64,000 nt of DNA, from contig CP048208.1 of assembly GCA_020541205.1 (NCBI GenBank), positions 1,426,001 through 1,490,000 on the forward strand, read 5' to 3'. The notes below the pieces were generated by a model. The model did no database searches. It saw nothing but the letters and a program-made list of their open reading frames with translations, and was not told the origin of the DNA. Shown piece after piece: positions 37,741-48,100 of the stretch; the stretch's first letter is position 1, and every line of letters starts with the position of its first letter. The position numbers and the translations under genes were made by a program. This DNA comes from Candidatus Hartigia pinicola. Its GTDB lineage: Bacteria; Pseudomonadota; Gammaproteobacteria; Enterobacterales; Enterobacteriaceae.

Positions 37741-39480
37741 ATGCTCGAAGTAGAGTGATTGCTTAATCTACCTAATTTATTAATAGCATTTTTCTTCCGA
37801 ATCATCTCTTTTTATGATTAAAAATCAAGCAAAATATTATTTGTACCATTAAAAATCTAATTTTTATTTATATCCGCTTTATCTAGAACAGAGATCAGTT
37901 TAACAATACTATTTTGATGGAAAACTAATGCATCAGTTGCATTACTGGTATCAGGTTTACAATTTCAAAATCACATCATTATTATAATATATTCATATTA
38001 TGTTATCGGATTTGCATTTTACTTTAGAATGATACTAATCTTTTTTAAATCAGAAAAGATAAAAACAATATAATGATTTTATTCAATATTGTCTCTTTAG
38101 GCATTTCTGGTTTTTGCTAATTTAAAATATTTCATATGTTTTAGCGTTATTAAATACTCCAAACATTCATTTAGTCTAACTATTAATATTGTTATAAAAG
38201 TCATTAGTAAAGTATATTAATATAGCAATTATAATTTAAAATCACTTGCACCCATTAAAACATAACTATTATGATTATAATATCCAAATCTATTTCATGC
38301 AGCTATACTTTCCAAATTACTTAATCTTGAGATTCAGCACTAATATGATCTATTCACGTCATCTCAAGTGGCAACTATTCACCTGATCATAAAACAGCCG
38401 TAAAACGTTCATTCAAAAATGCTTATAGGTATTATTATCTTTTGAACAAAAAATTCCTATGATCCATAGTACGCCATGGAAAATAAAATACCCGTTTTTA
38501 TTGACTTCCTAATCTCTATTGTCGTTATTTTTCATTAATTTAATAAAACATCACATTAACCTTACTCTTGCAAGAAAATATGTTTTTCTATAGACTTTAA
38601 TGATATTTCTGTCAAGTGAAACAATCTCTACACTAACTACTCTACCAATACGTTTATTTATTGTATATCTTGCATAATTTTCTGTTTGTATTATACTAAG
38701 GTTTTAGAAAAAATTTTATCTAAAAGATCTGTGTTATTTTTTTTAAATGATTTTTAATTGAATAACTTAGTCACTATTTCTCAATATTTTAGCTTAATGA
38801 AAAATCTTTTTAAAACTTTTCTTAGCGTATTTAAAACTACAAAATCGATATTAATCAGTTTGTTTTTATTTATTTAATTTTGCCTGATATTAACGTCTTA
38901 CTGCTTAATAAAGCTTGTCATTTTATCCTTTATGTAGATAAACATCTTATCACTTAACCATAATACACTCATTTAGTCATGTATTGTAATATTATTATTT
39001 AAGTTTATTAACTATATTTTAGTAACTAATTTTCGTTGGTAATCTACTCGTCTCCTGACTAAGTTTATTTTGTATGATGAAGTGTCAATTTTATGCATTA
39101 CGTTCTCCTTTAACATAGGACTAACACTTAATATGGGAAAAACATTGACACTAAAACATATTGCACTGTACTATCACTTCTTCAAATAGATTAATGCAAA
39201 ACTAGTATATTAAATCCAGCACCCATGATCTTTATAAAGAATATTTACTAACCATTAATGGCAATATTTATTGCCCTGGGTCAGTTCTTGCATACTATCA
39301 AGCTATTGAAATTATTTTGTTATTACTATAGATTACCCTAATATTTCCATCGGCTTTTAAAAATGCATTAATACTTTCAGTACTATTTAATGTATTACCA
39401 ACAACTACCTAAATGCTTTTCTAACATTTTTCTCACGGTGAGATATTAATTTAGGCACTGATATGATTTCGTAGCAATAA
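37741..39480 (+). pseudogene. recD: recD remnant (exonuclease V alpha subunit)
   Basis: RecD is the second helicase of RecBCD. From ATG 37741 the reading L-E-V-E, then L-P-N-L-L-I-A-F, fits the RecD start L-L-E-A-V-E ... L-R-P-L-D-V-Q-F. The clearest match is at 39221-39280: P-M-I-F-I-K-N fits P-V-M-I-A-R-N. At the DNA level the following bases match the codons of F-N-G-D-I-G-I-A-L with a single 2-base deletion. At 39338-39352 L-I-F-P-S fits L-I-L-P-S of the C-terminal helicase motif. The estimated length of about 1.74 kb is close to the usual 1.8 kb. It ends about 25 bases from the convergent argA remnant. Confidence 0.8.
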
Positions 39481-39504
39481 ATACATTTAACAAATTATTT
39501 AAAG

Positions 39505-40850
39505 TTAATAGTCAATCATCAGGCCCTGTGTCTTAATTAGTTTTTTTCTAAAAAGGGCTACATTTTAATCGACGAATGTTCTTTATTTAATACAATAGAT
39601 ACAATAGGAACAATCATTACATTCACCATGATTGAATATATTATTCATCCAGAGTTGTATAAAATAAGATCAGAATCATATATCCTTATTGATTTCTTAA
39701 ATATCTACTATGAGCGTAATAAAATGATAGGTGACTTCATTTGTCGAAAGACTAATTATTTCAGAAGGTATTACAAAACAATTTTCTTACTGGCTTTTCT
39801 TGAACACTACAAAAGTCTTGAGTTTCTATAGAGGCTACTGTATAATGTCTAGCATGTTAGTTGATTAGATTTTTATGACACACCAATTTTTATGGTAACC
39901 GAAAAAATGATTAAACTATTTTCAAAATAGGTAAGAAGTAACGTATGCTTCCTTATTTTAGTTAAAATTTTCTGTATAAGAACCGAATAATCTAGAGATC
40001 ATTATTGACAATCATAATGCCAATATACTAACGCCGTTCTTATATCGATTTATCTTACGCGCTTTATTTCCAAGCACTTCTTGAGCCCAGGAAACGTCAT
40101 TACTATCTACACCGCTTAATGCATATAGTATAAGTAAACCATAATACATTGTCGCAAACTATCTAATTTTCATATTAGTATCCGTTTTGTTATTATCAGA
40201 GTATCCGCGGACTGACACTCCCATTATCCAGGTAGCTAGATACAGTGTATATAACTGTCTCAGAGATTACTAGTCTGACCTTTTTGAAAAACTGGAACAT
40301 AAATATATAATTTTGTAATGCTATTAAAATAGTTTAATTTAGATTTGTTATTATCTTACTAAATAACAGTATCAGACTGAATAGAGAGAGTATTTACATC
40401 TTCCTTACAACTAAATCCATGAGATATGCACTTCCTAAATGATAAATATAGATACACAGAGGTTTACATAATCAGAAAATTCTAGGCTTATATAAATTTA
40501 AGTATCGAAACAGTAAAAAACGCAATCTTCATTAAATCGCATAAAATAATAATCAAAAATCATATCTTTTAGTTATAAAAGCATCAAGACAAATAAATAT
40601 TTTATATACATTATTATATATAAAATATTAATATTTTTATGTTTTTTAGAAAAAGACAGTTGATGGTTTTGATTAATTTATTAATCTATATTAATGTCAA
40701 CTCAAATACGATACCGTCGTTTATCATCTCGTTGAACATTTAGTTATATGTTCTTTTCGCCTTGTATACTTATTTAATAGTGAAAGTGTGCATTTAAACA
40801 ATGAAATTAAAAACTAATTTGATCGTTTTTGTATCATCAGTCAAGGACTG
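39505..40850 (-). pseudogene. argA: argA remnant (N-acetylglutamate synthase)
   Basis: ArgA makes N-acetylglutamate, the first step of arginine synthesis. On the minus strand the traces run in order. Near 40830 K-T-I-K-L-V fits the N-terminal R-K-T-E-L-V. At 40240-40075 I-M-G-V-S-V then S-G-V-D-S-N-D-V fits L-M-G-P-V-A-V-S-V and Q-G-V-T-N-D-D-G. At 39850-39780 L-D-I-I-Q, P-L and V-V-F-K-K-S-Q fit L-E-L-I-R-P-L and L-V-R-R-S-R-E-Q. At 39570-39505 V-D, then F-R-K-K-L, then L-M-I-D fits the C-terminal V-D-I-D-L-L-P-E-S-K-K-Q-L and L-M-A-D. Many stops interrupt it. The total length of about 1,345 bases equals the normal gene (about 1,330), so substitutions rather than deletions dominate. Confidence 0.88.
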
Positions 40851-41299
40851 TACTACTGTCCAAAATAATATATCATTGTTTATTATTTATATGTAACACA
40901 TCGTTAAAGTAAAAAAATAGCATTATTGTACGCTTGAACCTTCCCTGACCGGAAAAAGCATATTAACTTCTTTTTATTAAAATATTATTTAAATCTGTTT
41001 ATGTAGTTTCAATATCACTCTAGAAACTATCATCTTTTCGATTATGGTAATTGATACTACCATATTTCACTTAATCAGGCGAATGTATACTCTAAGTCTA
41101 TCTGTGATAATGATGGTTACACCGTAATGATTTTTCTTAGAGTGTATAGTTATTATATGTCCAACACTATCTTGTTTAATATAGATAATAAAAACGTCTT
41201 TAGTAAATTCTATTAATTATTTACGTTTGAGTCAATTTACTATGCCGGTATTTGTGCACAGCGCCACCTCGCCGTTAGTCCTGTTGATTTGGTAACACC

Positions 41300-42640
41300 G
41301 ATTAGAAAGACTCATTAATATGTTATGCGAGCAATACAACTAAAGAAGAGCATTACAACCCTTCCGACCTAGAATACATTGTAAAAGTACCCGTAAGCTT
41401 CCAGATATTCTACTCCATATTGGTTGCACTTACTGCTAATAACATATCTATTTTCTGGTAAACAACAGTATTATTTATATTTTACTACTTACACAACGAT
41501 TTTTGACCATAGACGCAATAAACTATACTTCCAGAATAGCTACAGAATTTTCATTAATAAAATCTCCTACTTAATAAAAAAAATAATGTTATTTTAAAAG
41601 GAATAACTGATAGTAACATCTACCTTAAAGATGCTTATCAGTAAGTCAAAACGAATATTAATAAATTTTTTATTAAGAATATTTATGATATATAGAGTTT
41701 TCTGATTTCTCAAAACTATACACATATCTGTTCTTAATCCTACTCTGCGTCTGACACGCTCAATTAGTGTAATATAATTAGGTTCTAGTAAAGAAGGTAA
41801 TTCGCATAACGTATAAACTCCTATCATAAGTATAAAAAACCGAACTAAATGAGGAATGTACAATTATTAAAACTTAAAATAGACATCAAGTACAATTACG
41901 TGCTGATTAGCATTTCACAGACTATCTTTATCTTATCAGCTAAATTTTAACTATATTAGCTGATTTTTAGTTCTCAATAATCTCTACTTAGCTTCAGATA
42001 TACTACATGCTCTACACACTGACTTCCTCAGTTGCATTTACTAAATTTTTTCGATACATGCTGTAAATGACGGTAAGGTAATTTTGATATCCTTAATTCT
42101 GGATCAGATTACTGTTAGCATCGTTCACCTGAAGTGATCGTTATCAACAGAACGTTGAGTAAGAATGTATCTACCAAAAACACTTACTAATACTCTGTTC
42201 CATATCACAAATAAAATATTTTTTACTTGAGATGCAGTCTAGTAGTGTTTTATCACTAACAACTAACAATATTAATAGATTACCATTTTCATTATTTCAA
42301 ATAAAAGTCAATTCACTTCCTAATGCTTTTAAAAGTTTCAATAGACGGAGTTTCAAGAATAAATCAGCCTACAAAATTTGTAGCAGTATTTTAAGGCTTA
42401 TAGCTGATAAAAAACTAAATTCTAGACGGTTGTATTACATACATCATAATTATCATGCAGTGTATAAATAATAACTAACATATATTATTCTTAATAGCAT
42501 CTTACACCTTTCTATTGTAAAGCTCTCACACGCTTAATCATATGCTCTCGCAGTTTATAATAAATGCTTGCCTTGTTTAATCATTCTGCATGATACTAAA
42601 AAATAGTGATTTCCAGCTCATATTAATCCCAGTTTCTAGA
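41300..42640 (+). pseudogene. amiC: amiC remnant (N-acetylmuramoyl-L-alanine amidase)
   Basis: AmiC is a septal peptidoglycan amidase. At 42232 the reading S-S-S-V-L-S-L-T-T fits the family G-S-S-V-F-A-L-S-T. Directly upstream in the same frame L-C-S-I-S-Q-I-K-Y-F fits L-F-V-S-I-H-A-D-A-F, with the zinc-ligand His position now Gln. In a neighbouring frame V-R-M-Y-L-P-K-T-L-T-N-T-L-F fits V-R-V-A-K-A-Q-K-Q-R-A-D-L-F over exactly 14 positions. Downstream, I-L-R-L-I-A-D-K-K-L fits V-L-N-K-L-G-K-I-N-K-L. It follows the argA remnant in divergent orientation, as in E. coli. The 5' boundary is estimated from gene length. Confidence 0.8.
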
Positions 42641-45600
42641 GCGTGATCAGATCGCTCTCTTAAATAAAAATCTTTAAAAACGTAAGTTAGAAGATTCTTG
42701 ATAAAAAGCTAACGTGTTAATATTAAAGTATTGACTAAGTGTTACTCTAAATTATTTAATTATATTTTACATCTTCAAATACGTTATGTGCTTAATCTTG
42801 TGTCATCACTGTGAGAAGATATTTTCATTGTTATTTTCTATCTCAGTGATAAGTAATGAGAAAGCAATATAATATTAATCTGGAAGCCACTATTATTATA
42901 TATAAAAATTCTCCAGGTTATCCATACACTAAAGAAATAATGAAGGTAAAATATGTATTAAAAATACAATATTTTAATCTATAAGTTTACTTAGCTATCC
43001 TAGTAATTTTTTGATGTACAGTAAAAATTTCTAAAGTTCAAATATACTGTACACAAGTTTGACTTGAAATACATTACTTACTATTCATTATATTATATAT
43101 TATCCGGAAAATACAACAATATAACATGCACATATTTACGAATAATAATATTTCCTACCAGAGCGTATTCAGTATAAATAATATATTTATTACTATTTTG
43201 TTAAGCTTTCTAATTTTTAAGGATCATACAAAAAAAGATCTAATTCACTCAAAGTATTGCTATTTACGAACGGTAAAGAGAGTATTATATTTCTTGTCTC
43301 CTGATGTTGTTTTATACTTCACTTTTTATCAAAAACATCTCTATCTCGTCATTAGTCTACATAAAATACCAATAAATAATTTAAAAACCGTATAATCAAA
43401 GAAATAATAATTGATATAAAGTCAAGGTGCTCACTGAGAAGCTTGTATTAATAGTATTATTGATGATTGTGTTTTGAGAGTTTAAACATCCCTTTCTACT
43501 TTCGGTTCATTTTATTGATTGATTTTCGAAGGGTTTTCTTAATTAAATATACATGAGTTATAGTTTAAAATTGAACTAGTATAAACATTACCATTCATTA
43601 ACTTTCTGAAATACTTAAAAAATATTTTTAACCCGCAGAATCACCTGTAAAGACATAAGACACAAACGCACTTTCGATACTAACAGTTTATTTCTATAGT
43701 AATTTACTGTCTAATTTTTGAATAAAAATTAAATTATCTTTATGTGTTGCTTTTTTAAAATTATATTAATAAAGCATTCCTATTTACATTTCTCATTTTT
43801 CGTCTTTGATTGATAATGTTCGTAGAAAATTACCTGACGATTAACTACATCACACTTACCACCAAGTTACTTTGTCTTAATATGGTGCAACTATTAGCTG
43901 CAGAGGAATAGCTAAGCATAATCACATTTCAGAAAGGTACGAGAATATTAAAAAATTTTTAACTTTGAATAATTTTCTATAAATTCCCTGAAACTTCTTT
44001 TATCATATTCTACCGCTTGACTAGTGAATCTAACCTTCGTTACGATATTCTGTGCAGAGTAACTAGATTATTCTGTTGTAGTATAAAATATGGAAATTTT
44101 TTACTGAAAGACCTGGCAATTAGATTTATCCATTTTAGCTCTTCTTAACTATTTAGAAATTTAAAAAATTCCAGATAACACCTAGCTTATGCAAGTGTTC
44201 TTGACACCTTAAGCATAATCTGAATTAGAAGAAGGTCAATGCTATCTACTTAGCGATATCAATACTATTCTTAAATAAGAGTAAATTAACTCCTTACTAT
44301 AATACGTTTTGTACTTTCACTAAAAAAGTACATTGCAATAGGTATTAAACATCACGTAACATATAGAATTTTCGCTGCTTTCCACATAACGTCATATATT
44401 ACATATTAAATATATTAGTAATTTTGATGCAAGCAGAAAAACATTTTATACTTAACTGAACTTTTCACTAGAAATGAATCAAGCAATATATAAATAAGTC
44501 AAGAGCTCATATAAATTATTCATTTTCTAGTACACGTGATTCCATTTTCTCACTTATTAAATATTATATGATATAAAAAGTTCATTTTTAGTTTTAATGT
44601 TTATACTGTTTCCTGCTTTGACGATAGCGATTATTGATTGTATAAAAATAAATTTTTGTTAAACAGAGGTAAGTAATGTTATTAGAGCGATAAGAGGTTA
44701 TTTTCTTTTAAGTTCGAAGCTAAAGTTAATGAACTTATTTTTATTAAAATAATAATATTACACATCATCCGTTATCTTTTAATAGAAAGTGAACATGCGT
44801 TAGCAGTGCTAATAATATGCAATCTTGTCTATCATGTTTTCTAGTATCGATAACACAGTTCTAAGTCTTATAAAAATATTGAAAAGCATGTATACGTTCA
44901 CATCTCTTAGAAAAAGATTTATGATAAATATGAACTAGAATGCTTAATACAAATCTATTTATTAATAATTTATGTACAGCTGTATTAGCCATACGCTCCA
45001 CCAGAAACTACTAATTAATATCGGTTTCACTCTGCTTGTAAAAACAACTTTAAAACTACTAGTAAATGACAGTGATAACTAATCACCTGTAATTCAGTTC
45101 ACTTGAATCTAAAAAAATACTAAAATAAGCACTTCTAAATTAGAAAATACTACATTTTAATAAAGCAAGTGCACTTTCATGCAGAAACTCGATCTTGACT
45201 AGCCAGTAAAAAAATCACATTAAGTATTATACCCTTTACTAGGTGCTCATATTGACCTTTCATTGTAAATAAAACAATACATAATCTTTTCTTTCTTAAA
45301 AGTGTGTATGAGTAATTAAGTATGCAATGGTAATAAAAATGTTACATAGTTAATTCTCTTAATCATACAACAAAACTACATAATATTTTCTTGCATGAGA
45401 TCTTATTCTGTTTTGTATTTTTCTACATAGTAAAAATACTAAATATTAAATTAATATAATTAAACCTTTAAATCTACCAAAATAGTATCGTTTGATCTCA
45501 GAAACTTTTGCTCAAACTATAAATTATATCAATATTATTCACGCTATTCATATTAATGATAATAAAAATAATATTAATTTTCTCAACTTTAAAAAACAAA

Positions 45601-46059
45601 ATTCACTAAACACATGTTAATGCTAGCTCGAGAAAGTTGAACATGTTTTTTCATAGAGTTCATATTGTAAAGTACAAATATGTTGTAGTTTTCTCTAAAA
45701 ATGAATAAAGAAGACATTTTTCTATTAAATAGTTTATAGATATTATAGTTGCACAAAATATTCTATACACATCCACTTTCCGAAAGATATACGTTTGAAA
45801 CGTATTAACTAACCAACTTATTTTTTATTAATTGTTTTATTAAAATATTTCTAAACTAATCATACTATTAGAGGTGTTCTTACATTAATCAAGAGACATA
45901 AGTAATTATATTTAAAAAATCTTATATTAACTTTAGCTTTACAATAAAATCAACTAAGATTAATAAAAATTTATGATAAACTTTATATTTTATAAATGTT
46001 TATTTTTATACGAACTTAAATAAGTTACCTTTGCTCATGCTAAATACAACTTTTATTCC
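42641..46059. other. Decayed non-coding DNA between amiC and srkA remnants
   Basis: About 3.4 kb with no gene I can recognise. I looked for mltA beside amiC without success. The open frame at 43126-43395 (89 codons, hydrophobic and lysine-rich) has no family resemblance and no convincing ribosome-binding site. Confidence 0.55.
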
Positions 46060-47060
46060 ATTTAAACGAGAATAACACGATAATTTTAAAACTGCAATGC
46101 AATAATACTCATACTTTGCAAAAGATAAAGTAAGGATAAATAAAATTAAACATTTTAGTATTCATTATTTATAAAATCCCGCTTAATACTATTACTAAAT
46201 AGTATCAAAAAAATATATTCTTTATTTAAAAAATAGGAAAATTAAATTTAGCGATAATAAAATTAACCACTTCTGATATCAGTACAATAAACATGAATTA
46301 TTTATACTAAATTTTTATCACTTAAAAAGTTAGAATAATCAAACATTTAAAGAAAAGTATAATTTACTTTTAAGTTGTAGAGCACTAAATGACTCGTTAT
46401 TCTATTTCTTGTTTTTATTTTCTGTAAAACTATTCAAGTTAATTAATTTTATTTATGTATATTTTCGAATTAAAAGATAGAGTACAATATAAAATAAATA
46501 TTTTAATTAACGAATCGTTAATTTTTGATGAGACTTTAACTGTCAAATACGAAAAGAAATACTTTTAGTTTTTATTTTATATTAGTACGATGGAATCCTT
46601 TAATTAGAATAGAAACTTATGACGCAGATTACAATAATCACAATACAAAAAAAATTTTTAAATCGTTTGAAAATTGATTGTATTCTGATGATAATGAAAT
46701 AGAGATTATCACCTTGGAAAGTTTTTTTGTTCAGGATAAGTTTTACTTTAGAGTCTTTTTTGATGCAGGTACTGGACCAACTATGAAATGTATAAATATT
46801 ATTTAATATCTTGCATAAAAAATAATATACTTTCATATTTTACTTAAGTCTATAATGCATATTATAATTTTGATATAAACAGCTCAAACTCATTGCAATG
46901 CTAAAAAAATCAAAATGTTCACTGTTTATAATAAATTATGATTTTTAATAAGATCCTTATTTTCCTAAAAATGTTTCATAAAAGTTAATTTAATGAATGG
47001 TTTTAAAAAAAATGAATATATTTTATATTAATGCAATATAACATCAAACAACAGTCGATG
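46060..47060 (+). pseudogene. srkA: srkA (yihE) remnant, stress response kinase
   Basis: SrkA/YihE is a kinase-fold protein encoded just upstream of dsbA in enterobacteria. At 46664-46681 the bases encode R-L-K-I-D-C, matching R-L-H-G-D-C of the catalytic loop. About 100 bases on, at 46761-46780, D-A-G-T-G-P matches the D-A-R-N-G-P segment after the metal-binding D-L-D. The DNA match continues for about 40 bases into the W-M-L-L-N region. Stops and frameshifts lie between. The spacing and the place before dsbA fit. The outer limits are inferred from the usual length of about 330 residues. Confidence 0.75.
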
Positions 47061-47119
47061 TTCAATGCAATAAATACTTTTGATAAAAAGTAATTTTATT
47101 TTTTTGGAGAATATTATAT

Positions 47120-47743
47120 ATGAAAAAAATTATATTAGCTATAATAGGTATAACTATGTCATTTTTAGCATCTTCAGGCAATTATTTAGAAGGAAAAGAG
47201 TATGCTAAAATTCAACCGTCAGAAAAAAGTCTACCACAGGTCTTAGAATTTTTTTCTTTTTACTGTTCACAATGTTATCAATTTGAAAATATCTATAAAA
47301 TACCGAAAACAGTAGAAAAAAACTTACCTGAAGGCATAAAGGTAGAACGTTATCACATTGATTCCTTAGGACCACTAGGTCCTTACTTAACACAAGCTTG
47401 GGCAGTTGCGATAGCATTAAAAATAGAACAAAAAATCCTTCCAATCTTATTAGAAAAGATTCAAAAAACTCAACTAATTAATACTCCTGAAGATATCCGT
47501 AACACTTTTATGACATTAGGTATTAGCGGTGAAGAATACGATGCAGCATTAAATAGTTTTATTGTTAAGTCCTTAGTAGTTAAACAAAAAAATGCAGCAA
47601 AAAAATTAAAATTACGCGCCGTTCCAACTGTGTTTGTTAATGGTAAATACCAAATTTGTAACAACAGTATTGAAGTTAAACACGATACTGATTATGGTAA
47701 AGAATTCTCAAATATTGTAAACTACTTGATTAACAAAAAATAG
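47120..47743 (+). CDS. dsbA: Periplasmic thiol:disulfide oxidoreductase DsbA, variant active site
   Basis: DsbA introduces disulfide bonds into exported proteins and is reoxidised by DsbB. The product is 207 residues (E. coli 208), with a signal peptide over about residues 1-20. The thioredoxin fold is recognisable from L-P-Q-V-L-E-F-F-S-F, the helical insert L-T-Q-A-W-A-V-A-I-A-L and the cis-proline loop R-A-V-P-T-V-F-V-N-G-K-Y-Q. The active site, normally C-P-H-C, reads C49-S50-Q51-C52 (codons at 47264-47275). Both catalytic cysteines remain. The dipeptide between them sets the redox potential, so the enzyme is probably a weaker oxidant (inference from family knowledge). GGAG precedes the ATG. 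It lies between the decayed srkA and polA, the enterobacterial order with the small genes between dsbA and polA lost. Confidence 0.96.
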   Translation: MKKIILAIIGITMSFLASSGNYLEGKEYAKIQPSEKSLPQVLEFFSFYCSQCYQFENIYKIPKTVEKNLPEGIKVERYHIDSLGPLGPYLTQAWAVAIALKIEQKILPILLEKIQKTQLINTPEDIRNTFMTLGISGEEYDAALNSFIVKSLVVKQKNAAKKLKLRAVPTVFVNGKYQICNNSIEVKHDTDYGKEFSNIVNYLINKK

Positions 47744-47752
47744 TTTAAACTT

Positions 47753-47775
47753 ATGGCGGCGTGATTCGCCGTCAT
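47753..47775 (+). terminator. GC-rich hairpin after dsbA, probable terminator
   Basis: ATGGCGGCG (47753-47761) pairs with CGCCGTCAT (47767-47775) through nine pairs, one of them G-U, around a 5-base loop. It begins 10 bases after the dsbA stop and is strikingly GC-rich for this region, which argues for selection. The following T-rich tract (CTTTC, then TTTTT 17 bases on) is imperfect. Confidence 0.65.
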
Positions 47776-48100
47776 CTTTCACGATCCTTTTTAAGATAAT
47801 CAAGATCTACAAACAATTAAACAGATTTTCCTCAGATGAATTTTATGTATATTTAATTTGTTTATTATATTTAAATTATTTATATCTTTTCTTTGTTTAA
47901 TAAAAGATATAATACTATTTTAACTACGGAGTTATTAAAAAATTGTCTAAAAACCACTTCTTTCGAAACATAAATAATATATTTTACGAATTAAAATTTT
48001 AAACTAAAATAAATAATAAAATATAAAGAACACGTGTATCTAAATATATATTATGGCATGCTATCAATATTCATTCCAATCACAATGATGATGAGAGATT

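Noticed and set aside
39628-39831. Plus-strand open frame with an M-I-G-D-F-I ... R-Y-Y pattern that at first looked like the RecB nuclease segment
   Set aside because: It lies antisense to a well-supported argA remnant and downstream of the recD end, and the better RecB match is at 37.57-37.70 kb.
41594-41863. Minus-strand 89-codon open frame
   Set aside because: No family resemblance and no ribosome-binding site; it lies within the amiC remnant on the opposite strand.
43126-43395. Plus-strand 89-codon open frame
   Set aside because: Lysine- and phenylalanine-rich reading of AT-rich DNA without homologous motifs; frames of this length are expected by chance over tens of kilobases.
46600-46836. 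Minus-strand open frame of 78 codons before dsbA
   Set aside because: It is antisense to the srkA remnant, whose R-L-x-x-D-C and D-A-x-x-G-P matches lie on the plus strand.
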